The position numbers and the translations under genes were made by a program. Positions 51,261 through 59,129 of a stretch of 64,000 nucleotides of DNA are shown here, in pieces. The DNA lies in assembly GCF_014207445.1 (NCBI RefSeq), contig NZ_JACHEM010000004.1, positions 1 through 64,000 on the forward strand. The letters are read 5' to 3'. The notes under the pieces were generated by a model. The model did not search any database. It worked only from the letters and a program-made list of their open reading frames with translations, and had not been told where the DNA came from. Source of the DNA: Streptomyces candidus. Its GTDB lineage: Bacteria > Actinomycetota > Actinomycetes > Streptomycetales > Streptomycetaceae. Numbering within the stretch: the first letter of the stretch is position 1; each line of letters begins with the position of its first letter.

Positions 51261-51315
51261 CCCACTGGCTGCGTGCGCCCCTGTACGGGCGGTGTCCCCG
51301 GGTTCCGGGGCCGGA

Positions 51316-52023
51316 TCACGGGGCCGGAGCGGCAAGTTCCGCCCAGACCGTCTTTCCGTTGCTCGGACCGTCGCTCTCCGGTGCGCGGACGACGCCCCAG
51401 TCCAGGCAGAGACGCTGGACGATGAACATGCCGTGTCCGCCGGGGCGGCCCGCCTGGTGCGGGCTGCGCGGCGAGGGCTCGCCGGCGCTGCGGTCGGTGA
51501 CTTCGAGGCGCAGCACCTTGCCGTCGCTGGAGACGCGCAGGCTGTCGGGGCCCTCGGCGTGCAGGCACGCGTTGGTGACCAGCTCGGAGACGACCAGCAG
51601 GACGTCCTCGGCGGCGGCCTTGCGGTCGGCGGTGGAGGCGGGCAGCCAGCCCCAGTCGTACAGCGCCTGCCGCGTGAAGTCGCGGGCGAGCGGGACGATG
51701 CCGCTCGCGCCGTTCAGCGGGAGGGAGCGCACCTGCTCGACGGACTCGCGGGCGACGCGGGCGGTGGGCTCGGCGGCGGCGCCGAAACCGGCCGCCGCCG
51801 CGCCGGTGCCCTGCGCCCCGGGATCACCGGCTTCCATCCGGGCCGTGGGACCGCCGCCCAGGGAGACGTCCGCCAGGGACGTGTCCGAGAGGGATGCGGA
51901 ACCCTCCGGCACGGCCGTGCCGGAGACGGGCGCGGGCGCGGCCGCGGACGCCTCGGAGACGGAGGCGATGCCGTCCGGCTCGGGGCCGAGGTCGCCCGGC
52001 GGATGCTGCCGGGTGGTGCTCAT
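51316..52023 (-). CDS. ATP-binding anti-sigma factor-like serine kinase
   Basis: A 235-residue protein: about 85 low-complexity acidic residues, then an RsbW/SpoIIAB-type HATPase domain (about 95-230). N-box DVLLVVSELVTNACLHAEGP, the lid/G1 region VTDRSAGEPSPRSPHQAGRP and G2 GGHGMFIVQRLCLDWGV. Such kinases bind and inhibit SigB/F/G-type sigma factors and phosphorylate STAS antagonists; both partners are encoded next door. ATG at 52023. The long N-terminal tail is not part of the classical family. Confidence 0.88.
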   Translation of the reverse strand: MSTTRQHPPGDLGPEPDGIASVSEASAAAPAPVSGTAVPEGSASLSDTSLADVSLGGGPTARMEAGDPGAQGTGAAAAGFGAAAEPTARVARESVEQVRSLPLNGASGIVPLARDFTRQALYDWGWLPASTADRKAAAEDVLLVVSELVTNACLHAEGPDSLRVSSDGKVLRLEVTDRSAGEPSPRSPHQAGRPGGHGMFIVQRLCLDWGVVRAPESDGPSNGKTVWAELAAPAP

Positions 52024-52205
52024 CAGCGCTTCACCTCACCGATTCACCAAGTCGTCGTTGGCGTGGGGTTACGGGCAGGACGTCGGGTGGGAACTTTTAC
52101 AGGGTCTGAAGGTCCTCCTGCCCGACCGAACCGTGAGAACACCCACTATTCGGAACGGACCACGCCACGTCCGCCACACGGGCGAGCGCGGGAGGGTGCG
52201 GGAGG

Positions 52206-52574
52206 TCAGTCGCGCAGTGCGGATTCGAGCGAGTCGTGGACGGTGAAGACCGCCTCCGCCCCGGTGATCTCAAAGACCCTGGCCACCACCGGCTGCATGC
52301 CCGTGAGGTGTACCTCGCCACCTGCGGCCTCCGCCTTCAGGCGCGCCCCGAGCAGTACGTTCAGCCCGGTGGAGTCACAGAATTCGAGCAGGGAACAGTC
52401 GACCACCAGGCGCGTACGCCCGTCGTCGAGTGCCTGCTCGAGGGGTTCCCTCAACAGCTCGGCCGTGTGGTGATCCAGCTCACCTGCCGGAGTCACGATC
52501 TCGTTCCGGCCTTCGGTCCGCACTTCGACCTGAAGCCGGCCCCGGTTCGCGCTGCCGACCGTCCCGCGGTCCAT
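52206..52574 (-). CDS. STAS-domain anti-sigma factor antagonist
   Basis: A 122-residue SpoIIAA/RsbV-like protein (VEVRTEGRNEIVTPAGELDH; VVDCSLLEFCDSTGLNVLLG). The Ser in CDSTGLN, about residue 70, is the expected phosphorylation site for the neighbouring kinase. Unphosphorylated, it would capture the kinase and free the sigma factor. ATG at 52574 (MDRGTVGSANRG) chosen over an upstream start in basic, non-conserved sequence. Divergent from the sigma gene. Confidence 0.9.
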   Translation of the reverse strand: MDRGTVGSANRGRLQVEVRTEGRNEIVTPAGELDHHTAELLREPLEQALDDGRTRLVVDCSLLEFCDSTGLNVLLGARLKAEAAGGEVHLTGMQPVVARVFEITGAEAVFTVHDSLESALRD

Positions 52575-52925
52575 GCCCGTCCCATTTCGCCGTCGTGTTC
52601 TTCTGCGTACTCGTCCTGCTCGTTGGCTGTCCCCGGTCGGACCGGGCACCGCCTGTCTGCACCCTAAGGGCGGATCAAGGCAGCGCGTAATGCTCTCGAC
52701 AGCAGCAGAAGACTACGCCTTCTTCACACGCACGGGTAGCCGAACAACCCCCTGAACTGGTCTTATTCGGACATAAGGTACTTGCGAGTCCGCACTTCGA
52801 GCGGGTAGGGCTAGAGAAGACAGATCCGACCACCGCCCGCCCACCACCGGCTTTGGAGGCGCCGCTTCACCGCAGGAACACGTATCGGCATCGGCAGCCA
52901 TATGCCGAGAACGATGGAGGAGACC
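52575..52925. promoter_or_regulatory. Divergent control region between STAS and sigma genes
   Basis: No gene seen. A possible promoter for the sigma gene is CTGAAC (52752-52757), 16 bp, TAAGGT (52774-52779). I looked for the GTTT...GGGTAT pattern of SigB-type autoregulation and found only partial matches (GGGTAG near 52733 and 52811). GGAGGAG (52917-52923) is the ribosome site for the sigma start. Confidence 0.35.
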
Positions 52926-53891
52926 ATGTCACCCCGGCTCGACGAAACGCATACCCCTCATCGGCGGGACGCGTCGTCGACACTTCTGCCCGAGCATTCC
53001 GACAGCGAAACCGGAACCGCAGGCGCGGCGTCCGCCCTGCTGACCGAGACCGTCGTACCGACGGAGTCGGCCGAGCGCCCCGAGAGCCTCGCCGACCTCC
53101 CCGAGATCCCGCCATACCACCAGGTGGGACCGGTGGACGCCAGGGCTCTGTCGAAGACGCTCTTCGAGCGTCTCGAATCCCTCGAAGAGGGAACCCACGA
53201 GCACGCCTACGTCCGCAACACCCTGGTCGAGCTCAACCTCGCCCTGGTGAAGTTCGCGGCCTCCCGGTTCCGCACCCGCAGCGAACCGATGGAAGACATC
53301 ATCCAGGTCGGCACGATCGGTCTGATCAAGGCCATCGACCGCTTCGAGCTCAGCCGCGGTGTGGAGTTCCCCACCTTCGCGATGCCGACGATCATCGGCG
53401 AGGTCAAGCGCTTCTTCCGCGACACGTCGTGGTCGGTGCGCGTCCCGCGCCGCCTCCAGGAGCTCCGCCTGGACCTGGCGAAGGCCGGCGACGAGCTGGC
53501 CCAGCAGCTGGACCGCTCCCCGACCGTCGCGGAACTCGCCGAGCGCCTCGGTATCAGCAAGGAAGAAGTCGTCGAGGGCATGGCCGCGAGCAACGCCTAC
53601 ACGGCGAGTTCGCTGGACGCCCAGCCCGAGGAGGACGACTCCGAGGGCGCGCTGGCCGACCGGATCGGCTACGAGGACAACGGCATCGAGGGCATCGAGT
53701 ACATCGAGTCCCTCAAGCCCCTGATCGCTTCCCTCCCGACCCGCGACCGGCAGATCCTCTCGCTGCGCTTCGTCGCGAACATGACGCAGTCGGAGATCGG
53801 CGACGAACTCGGCATCTCGCAGATGCACGTCTCGCGCCTGCTCTCGCGCACGCTGGTCAAGCTCCGCAAGGGGCTGACCGTCGAGGAGTGA
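52926..53891 (+). CDS. SigB/SigF/SigG-type RNA polymerase sigma factor
   Basis: A 321-residue alternative sigma factor of the stress/sporulation class. Region 2 lies about 85-155 (NLALVKFAASRFRTRSEPME; DIIQVGTIGLIKAIDRFELS; GVEFPTFAMPTIIGEVKRFF). Region 3 is about 165-240, and region 4 has the helix-turn-helix MTQSEIGDELGISQMHVSRL near 285. An unstructured N-terminal tail of about 60 residues precedes region 2. ATG at 52926 has a strong GGAGGAG ribosome site; an in-frame ATG at 52902 does not. With the adjacent kinase and STAS genes it forms a partner-switching module like the sigI locus of S. coelicolor. Confidence 0.92.
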   Translation: MSPRLDETHTPHRRDASSTLLPEHSDSETGTAGAASALLTETVVPTESAERPESLADLPEIPPYHQVGPVDARALSKTLFERLESLEEGTHEHAYVRNTLVELNLALVKFAASRFRTRSEPMEDIIQVGTIGLIKAIDRFELSRGVEFPTFAMPTIIGEVKRFFRDTSWSVRVPRRLQELRLDLAKAGDELAQQLDRSPTVAELAERLGISKEEVVEGMAASNAYTASSLDAQPEEDDSEGALADRIGYEDNGIEGIEYIESLKPLIASLPTRDRQILSLRFVANMTQSEIGDELGISQMHVSRLLSRTLVKLRKGLTVEE

Positions 53892-53944
53892 CGGGAAGGG
53901 TGAGCGAGGAGTAATTCTCGTCACCTCCGTGTGGAGTCACGTAC

Positions 53945-53985
53945 GTGAAGGGCTGCCCCAGGCCGTATCCGGGGCAGTCCTTCAC
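53945..53985. terminator. Bidirectional hairpin terminator
   Basis: GTGAAGGGCTGCCCC (53945-53959) pairs with GGGGCAGTCCTTCAC (53971-53985), 15 bp with one G-T pair and an 11-nt loop, between the convergent sigma factor and hutI genes. Confidence 0.85.
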
Positions 53986-54016
53986 TGCGTTGTACGAGGG
54001 CCGCCTACCCAGCGGA

Positions 54017-55204
54017 TCACACCGCACGCACCCCGTCGCGCCAGACTTCCGCGACCAGCGGAACGCCCGGCCGGTAGGCCAGGTGCACATGGCTGGGCGC
54101 GTCCAGCAGCGCGAGGTCGGCCCGTGCCCCGACCGCGATCCGCCCCACGTCCTGGCGCCGCAGTGCCCGCGCACCGCCCGCCGTCGCGGACCAGAGGGCC
54201 TCGTCGGGGGTCATCCCCATGTCGCGAACCGCGAGCGCGATGCAGAACGGCATCGAGGACGTGAACGAGGACCCCGGGTTGCAGTCGGTCGACAGCGCCA
54301 CGGTGGCCCCGGCGTCGAGCAGCCGCCGCGCGTCGGGCCACTGGGCACGGGTGGAGAACTCGGCCCCCGGCAGCAGTGTCGCGACGGTGTTCCCGTGCGC
54401 GAGCGCGTCCACGTCCGCGTCGGTGAGGTGCGTGCAGTGGTCGGCGCTGGCGGCGTCGAGCTCCACCGCGAGCTGGACGCCCGGCCCGTACGAGAGCTGA
54501 TTGGCGTGGATGCGCGGCAGCAGGCCCTTCGCCTTCCCGGCCGTCAGGATCGCCCGCGCCTGGTCCCCGTCGAAGGCCCCCTTCTCGCAGAAGACGTCGA
54601 TCCAGCGGGCGTACGGGGCGCAGGCGTCCAGCATCTCGCCGGTCACGAGGTCGACGTACCCGGCCGGGTCGTCCGCGTACTCCGGCGACACGATGTGCGC
54701 GCCGAGGTAGGTGACCTCCGACGTCTGGGCACTCGCGAGGCGCAGCGCGCGGGCCTCGTCCTCGACGGTCAGTCCGTAGCCGGACTTGGTCTCGAAGGTC
54801 GTGGTGCCCTGGCGCAGCGCCTCGCGGAGGTACTTGGCGAGGTTGGCGGCGAGTTCCTCGTCGGTCGCCGCGCGGGTGGCGGCGACGGTGGTGCGGATGC
54901 CGCCCGCCTCGTAGGGCCGGCCGGACATGCGGGCGTTGAACTCCTGCGTGCGGTCGCCGCCGAAGACGAGGTGGGAGTGGGAGTCGACGAAGCCGGGGAT
55001 CGCGGCACGGCCCTGTGCGTCGTGGACGGTGTCGGCGGCCGGGGCGTCGGCGGCGGTGCCCACCCAGGCGATGCGGTCGCCCTCGATGACGACGGCGGCG
55101 TCCTCGACGAGGCCGAGGGGGCCGCCGGACCCCCGGGAGGGGTCGTTGGTGACGAGGCTGCCGAGGTTGCTGATGAGGGTGGTGGTGTTCGTCGTGGCAC
55201 TCAT
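54017..55204 (-). CDS. hutI: Imidazolonepropionase
   Basis: A 395-residue amidohydrolase-superfamily enzyme, third step of histidine degradation: opens 4-imidazolone-5-propionate to N-formimidoyl-L-glutamate. Metal site [18 protein letters not shown] near residue 75; [20 protein letters not shown] near 145; later ligands in [20 protein letters not shown] and [20 protein letters not shown] at 55204 overlaps the stop of the preceding winged-helix gene (ATGA), so it is now coupled to an accessory gene rather than to hutF. Confidence 0.95.
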   Translation of the reverse strand: MSATTNTTTLISNLGSLVTNDPSRGSGGPLGLVEDAAVVIEGDRIAWVGTAADAPAADTVHDAQGRAAIPGFVDSHSHLVFGGDRTQEFNARMSGRPYEAGGIRTTVAATRAATDEELAANLAKYLREALRQGTTTFETKSGYGLTVEDEARALRLASAQTSEVTYLGAHIVSPEYADDPAGYVDLVTGEMLDACAPYARWIDVFCEKGAFDGDQARAILTAGKAKGLLPRIHANQLSYGPGVQLAVELDAASADHCTHLTDADVDALAHGNTVATLLPGAEFSTRAQWPDARRLLDAGATVALSTDCNPGSSFTSSMPFCIALAVRDMGMTPDEALWSATAGGARALRRQDVGRIAVGARADLALLDAPSHVHLAYRPGVPLVAEVWRDGVRAV

Positions 55205-56085
55205 CCCCGCATCCTCGCAGCGGGCCCGTCCCCCCGCTCACGCAGGTCGTGCCGGATGCGGGCCGCCCTGCCGCGTACGACCTCGGTCGGCAGACCGTCG
55301 TGCGGAGGCTCGTACGGCACGCTGCGGCACGGCCCGCACAGCCCGCCGGGCAGCGCGTCGGGCACCCCCGGCACCCCGCACCCGCTGCACTCCATGCACA
55401 CCAACCCCTGGACGGGCCCCGGCAGTTCGGGCGGCATCTCGTTGATCAACCGCTGCTGCACGAAGCCGAAGGGGTGGCGTACGGGCCGGGGCAGCGCGAA
55501 CGTCAGCGTCCACACGAACTGCGACTCGCTCATCCCCCGCTCGAACCACTCCCCCGCGAGTGGAGCGAGGGCTTCGCAGGACGCGGCGGAGAGGGGCAGT
55601 TGCGGCTCGGTGCGGGCGATCCGGGCCAGCGCCCGGTACCCGCGCCGCGCGGGCTCCTCGGGCTGCTCCGGCTGCTCCTTGCCACTCTCGGGAACGTCCT
55701 CGGAGAGGAAGGCACGCCACCAGTGCTCGGGGCGGGCGGTCCGGGAGAAGTGGGTGCGGGTGACCCGCCGGTATCCCTCCCTCTCGACGTGGACCTCCTC
55801 CCCGAACCGACGCAGGTGCCCGGCGGTCGAGAGGTATCGCAGGGCGGAAGCGACGGCCGCCTGCCCGTACCCCTCCATCTCCCGGGCGAGGGTCTTGATG
55901 CTGATGTCGGACCCGTCGGGGAGGAGGTCGATGTACCGGGCGACGGCCGCCTCACGCCTGGGCAGGTGTGCGAAGGTGCCGCCGTCGAACGGGAGTTGGT
56001 CGGGCGCGGACTTCTTCCCGTACCCGGGATTGGCCATCGGGTGGGCGGGAGCGTGGAGGGCACGACTAAGCTGCGCAACAGCCAT
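55201..56085 (-). CDS. Winged-helix-type protein with cysteine motifs, unknown function
   Basis: A 294-residue protein of a family scattered widely in Streptomyces accessory DNA (core [20 protein letters not shown] at residue 17, then [20 protein letters not shown]). Residues ~45-110 resemble a winged-helix domain ([40 protein letters not shown]). The C terminus has paired cysteines (VCMECSGCG and GLCGPC), probably a zinc ribbon. The ATG at 56085 is chosen because AAGGAG lies 8 nt upstream. Likely nucleic-acid binding; not otherwise recognised. Its stop overlaps the hutI start. Confidence 0.7.
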   Translation of the reverse strand: MAVAQLSRALHAPAHPMANPGYGKKSAPDQLPFDGGTFAHLPRREAAVARYIDLLPDGSDISIKTLAREMEGYGQAAVASALRYLSTAGHLRRFGEEVHVEREGYRRVTRTHFSRTARPEHWWRAFLSEDVPESGKEQPEQPEEPARRGYRALARIARTEPQLPLSAASCEALAPLAGEWFERGMSESQFVWTLTFALPRPVRHPFGFVQQRLINEMPPELPGPVQGLVCMECSGCGVPGVPDALPGGLCGPCRSVPYEPPHDGLPTEVVRGRAARIRHDLRERGDGPAARMRG

Positions 56086-56350
56086 GGGATCGACTCCTTG
56101 GAAGTCATGATCTGGTGGTCAGACCCCTGTGTGGTGCTGGTAACACCGCATGGGGGTCGTTCTGTTGTGACGCACGGTACACGCTCGCCACGCGTGGTCG
56201 CGACACGATCACGAAAAGTCATCTGACGCCGCGCGGCAGCGAGTTGGCGCCTTGCGCGCACACGCCGCGCGCACGCGAAGGGGTGGGTGGCGGGGAGGAG
56301 TCCCACCGTCCATTCCTAGTAAAGAGGTCTTGGGGGTCGGGGCTCGGAGC

Positions 56351-57169
56351 TCAAGCGCGGGTCTTCGTCCCGAAGGCCAACAGATGCGAGGACGCGGCGA
56401 GCAGTTCGGGGTACGGCTCGGCGAGGCGGGCGGCGGTGAGGGCCGAGGCGAAGAGCGACGAGTCGGCGACGGACTCGCCCGCGTACTGTTCGGTGGCCTT
56501 GAGCAGGGACCAGGCAGGGCCTTCGACGCCGTACACGGTGACAGTGTGCAGCCCGGCCTCGCGCATCTCCTGCTCCAAGAGCTGCGGGCTGTGGAAGTAC
56601 GCCTCGGTGAAGCCGCGCTTTCCGTCGTGCACGTGGGTAGCGAGAATCTTCTCGATGTTCGCACGGATCGGCTCCCGGTCGAGGTGGGCGTACGCGGTGT
56701 GCTCGAAGAGGGAGGCGTACTGGTTGATGCCCGCCGCCGCGACCAGGCCGCCGGGGCGTACGACGCGGTACGCCTCGGTGAGTGCGCGGTGCCGGTCGGC
56801 GGCGTCAACGAGGTGGTACAGCGGGCCCATGACGAGGACGACGTCGTACGACTCGTCCCCGGCGCTCAAGTTCCGGGCGTCGCCCAACTCCACCGTGCAG
56901 CCGCATTCCTGGGCCTGTTCGACATGACGGCGCACCGGGTCGACGAGGTGTACGGCATACCCGTCGGCCACCAGCCAGGCAGCGTGCACGCCGGGGCCTC
57001 CGCCGACGTCGAGGACGCCGGCGGGGGCGGCGGGCAGGTGTCGCCGGAGCAGTTCCTGCGTCCGGACCATCTCCAGCCTGCCGTCGGCGGAGCCGGACAG
57101 CCGGGTGCTCTCGTCGATGGTCTTGGCGTAGAAGTCGAGAATGCCGGGAGCCACTGCCGGATTGGTCAT
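56351..57169 (-). CDS. Class I SAM-dependent methyltransferase
   Basis: A 272-residue Rossmann-fold methyltransferase (methyltransf_11-like). SAM site AAPAGVLDVGGGPGVHAAWL near residue 55, acidic strand HLVDPVRRHVEQA, motif II SYDVVLVMGPLYHLVDAADR near 110 and motif III VVRPGGLVAAAGINQYAS. Substrate unknown. ATG at 57169. It is divergent from the GntR regulator gene, whose operator lies in the shared promoter region, so it may be under that regulator's control. Confidence 0.88.
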   Translation of the reverse strand: MTNPAVAPGILDFYAKTIDESTRLSGSADGRLEMVRTQELLRRHLPAAPAGVLDVGGGPGVHAAWLVADGYAVHLVDPVRRHVEQAQECGCTVELGDARNLSAGDESYDVVLVMGPLYHLVDAADRHRALTEAYRVVRPGGLVAAAGINQYASLFEHTAYAHLDREPIRANIEKILATHVHDGKRGFTEAYFHSPQLLEQEMREAGLHTVTVYGVEGPAWSLLKATEQYAGESVADSSLFASALTAARLAEPYPELLAASSHLLAFGTKTRA

Positions 57170-57220
57170 GGCCGCATTCTGCCGCCCCGGCCAACGGTCG
57201 CGAGAGGGTTTGGCCATAAA

Positions 57221-57239
57221 TTGACCGGTGGACCGGTCC
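57221..57239. promoter_or_regulatory. GntR operator site 1
   Basis: GACCGGTGGACCGGTCC (57223-57239) overlaps a TTGACC -35-like hexamer (57221-57226) ahead of the gntR gene. Its reverse complement is identical over 17 nt to the core of site 2 at 58013-58029. Confidence 0.65.
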
Positions 57240-57273
57240 GGGGGTTCCAGCGAGCAGGAGCGAGGGAGCAAAG

Positions 57274-57999
57274 ATGGCAACCCTGAAGTACGAGCAGATC
57301 GCGGAAGCTCTGCGGGCACGGATCGCGGACGGGGAGTTCGAGCCGGGGGCACTTCTGCCGTCCGGGCGGGATCTCGCCGACCAGTGGTCGGTGTCACGTG
57401 CGACCGTCGTCAAGGCGATGGACGTGCTGCGCAACGACGGGCTCGTGGTGGCCCGCGCGGGTTCGGGTTTCACGGTTGCGGAAACCCCAGTCGCCCGCCC
57501 TGCGGGCAACCGCAAGTCCTCTTCCCGGATCGCGGGCGGCCTGCCCTTCCGGCGGCTGGGCAAGCCCGACTGGCAGGTTCCGCCCGGCCCGGTCGCCGAT
57601 GCGCTCGGCCTGGCGGACGCCGAAGTCGCGTTGCGCCGCAGGCGACTTGTGATGTTTCCGGACGGTGGCGCGTTCACCCTGGTCACGGCGTGGTTCCCGT
57701 CGGACGTGGCGGACGCGGCACCACGCCTGAAGGAGGAGGGGCCATTGGCGGAAGGCACCACCCGCTATGTGGCACGCCAGACGGGTCGCACCCCGGAGCA
57801 GGGCACCGACGTGACGACCGCGCGGCTGGTCTCGGCCGACGAGGCGGAACTCCTGGGCGTCGAGACCCCTGCCGCCGCCGCTGTGGTGATCCACACCGCA
57901 CGCGATGCAAAGGGCCGAGCCCTCGTCTGCGAGGAGGGCGTCACTCCCGCCGACCTCTGGCAGCGAGAGGAGCACTACTCGATGGGGTTGGATTCCTGA
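57274..57999 (+). CDS. GntR-family transcriptional regulator
   Basis: A 241-residue repressor-type protein. N-terminal winged helix 1-75 (MATLKYEQIAEALRARIADG; LPSGRDLADQWSVSRATVVK; GLVVARAGSGFTV); C-terminal UTRA/HutC-like ligand domain about 95-235 (ALRRRRLVMFPDGGAFTLVT; SADEAELLGVETPAAAAVVI). ATG at 57274 with GAGGGAGCAAAG upstream. Palindromic sites with identical cores lie on both sides of the gene, implying autoregulation and control of the downstream genes. HutC-like regulators often sense urocanate, but this type also occurs on integrative elements, so the ligand is open. Confidence 0.9.
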   Translation: MATLKYEQIAEALRARIADGEFEPGALLPSGRDLADQWSVSRATVVKAMDVLRNDGLVVARAGSGFTVAETPVARPAGNRKSSSRIAGGLPFRRLGKPDWQVPPGPVADALGLADAEVALRRRRLVMFPDGGAFTLVTAWFPSDVADAAPRLKEEGPLAEGTTRYVARQTGRTPEQGTDVTTARLVSADEAELLGVETPAAAAVVIHTARDAKGRALVCEEGVTPADLWQREEHYSMGLDS

Positions 58000-58006
58000 A
58001 CCTCTC

Positions 58007-58035
58007 TTGACTGGACCGGTCCACCGGTCCAGTCT
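58007..58035 (+). promoter_or_regulatory. GntR operator site 2 with embedded promoter
   Basis: A perfect 11-bp inverted repeat (GACTGGACCGG 58009-58019, spacer TCCA, CCGGTCCAGTC 58024-58034) sits between TTGACT (58007-58012) and CAGTCT (58030-58035), a 17-bp spacing. A repressor bound here would block RNA polymerase. It precedes the gene at 58097. Confidence 0.7.
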
Positions 58036-58096
58036 CGGGCATGCGGAGCGTGGCACATGAGGCCTACCCCTATCGCACACAAGGGAGTTGAGGATC

Positions 58097-58780
58097 GTGG
58101 AGGCACACGACGCAGTGGACCGGACGGCTTTCCCGGCCGGAGCGAGAACCGCAGAACCCAGCGCGGCCTGGCTCGCCGCCGCCGCCGACGATCCCGCCCA
58201 GGCATACACGGAGTGGGGAGAGCGCGGCGTCGCCCTCCTCCCCCTCGGCCGCCGTTTCGACGCCGTCCGCATCCCGGAAGTGCTGGTCCGCGCCGCGCTG
58301 CGCGCCCACGGGACCGTCGACGGGCCGATGGTCCTCGACCCCGGCAACGGCATGTACTACGCACTCGTACCGCCGCAGAGCACCGAGACGTGGGCCTGCG
58401 CGTTCGGCGCCTGCCTGGGGCGCGGCGCCCACCTCGGCGTCCCGCACCCCTCCCGGCTCGGGCCGCCGGGCGCGCACTGGGTGGTCCCCCCGTGCGCACA
58501 CGAACCGTCGGTTCTCGCCACCGCCCGCATCGTGCGGGAACTGATCGAACTGGGCCGACGCGAGGTCGAGGGAGCCGCCGCTGTGCCCCGCGAGCAGTGC
58601 GGCTGGTGCAAGGAGGAGACCGGGCGGCCGGTGAAGGTCGGGCTCATCCACGGCGGGTCCGGCGGCGGGGGCGACGTCCACGCCTGTCCCGGATGCGTCG
58701 CGGCGCACCGGCTCATGGCCCTCGCCGACCACCCGGCCGACAGCGACGGCACGCCCCGCCGCGTACCCGGCCGGTCGTGA
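58097..58780 (+). CDS. Hypothetical protein of a Streptomyces accessory family
   Basis: A 227-residue soluble protein (VEAHDAVDRTAFPAGARTAE). The N-terminal part (AAAADDPAQAYTEWGERGVA; LLPLGRRFDAVRIPEVLVRA) resembles a common Streptomyces family distantly like the N-terminal domain of bifunctional primase-polymerases, but catalytic acidic residues are not evident. The C-terminal ~60 residues hold two Cys-x-x-Cys-type pairs (QCGWCKEET and ACPGCVAAH), a likely zinc site. GTG at 58097 is chosen; TTG at 58088 is possible. Operator site 2 lies just upstream, so GntR control is likely. Function unknown. Confidence 0.7.
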   Translation: MEAHDAVDRTAFPAGARTAEPSAAWLAAAADDPAQAYTEWGERGVALLPLGRRFDAVRIPEVLVRAALRAHGTVDGPMVLDPGNGMYYALVPPQSTETWACAFGACLGRGAHLGVPHPSRLGPPGAHWVVPPCAHEPSVLATARIVRELIELGRREVEGAAAVPREQCGWCKEETGRPVKVGLIHGGSGGGGDVHACPGCVAAHRLMALADHPADSDGTPRRVPGRS

Positions 58781-58962
58781 TCCGCCCGAGTCGTCCGGGC
58801 ACGTCGGTCCGTGCACGTCCCTCGTCGGGTGATGACGAACAGCTCCTCACTGCCTGGCAGCACACGGCCGAGGTCCGCTCCGACCCCGAGCTGCTGGCGG
58901 CACTGACCACGGATCACGGCGCGGACCACGGGCAGGTTCCCGACCCGCGGGAGGTCGGGTGA
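58777..58962 (+). CDS. Small hypothetical protein, translationally coupled
   Basis: A 61-codon ORF whose GTG overlaps the TGA of the preceding gene (GTGA). The middle reads SSGDDEQLLTAWQHTAEVRS and then DPELLAALTTDHGADHGQV, a regular amphipathic pattern with normal Streptomyces codon bias. Its 3' end runs into three tandem 18-bp repeats, the first of which supplies its stop. No family recognised. Confidence 0.5.
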   Translation: MIRPSRPGTSVRARPSSGDDEQLLTAWQHTAEVRSDPELLAALTTDHGADHGQVPDPREVG

Positions 58963-59003
58963 CCGCAGGAGGTCGGGTGACCGCAGGAGGTCGGGTGACC
59001 GCG
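58950..59003 (+). repeat. Three tandem 18-bp repeats
   Basis: GGAGGTCGGGTGACCGCA occurs at 58950-58967, 58968-58985 and 58986-59003 (last base G). Each unit holds a TGA in the frame of the small upstream gene, and GGTCGGGTGACC gives each unit weak dyad symmetry. Confidence 0.85.
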
Positions 59004-59129
59004 GGACGAGGCGATCGCGCCGCACCGCCCGCTCCGCGCGGGGAGTGTGAAGTCCGGTTCGCCGACGCGGCCGCGGCCAGGGATGGGACTGAGATGTCGA
59101 GTCCTCGCAGCCGCGACCCGCCCGCCAGA

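Noticed and set aside
52680..52900. SigB-type autoregulatory promoter (GTTT...GGGTAT) before the sigma gene
   Set aside because: Only GGGTAG-like -10 matches without a GTTT at the right spacing were found.
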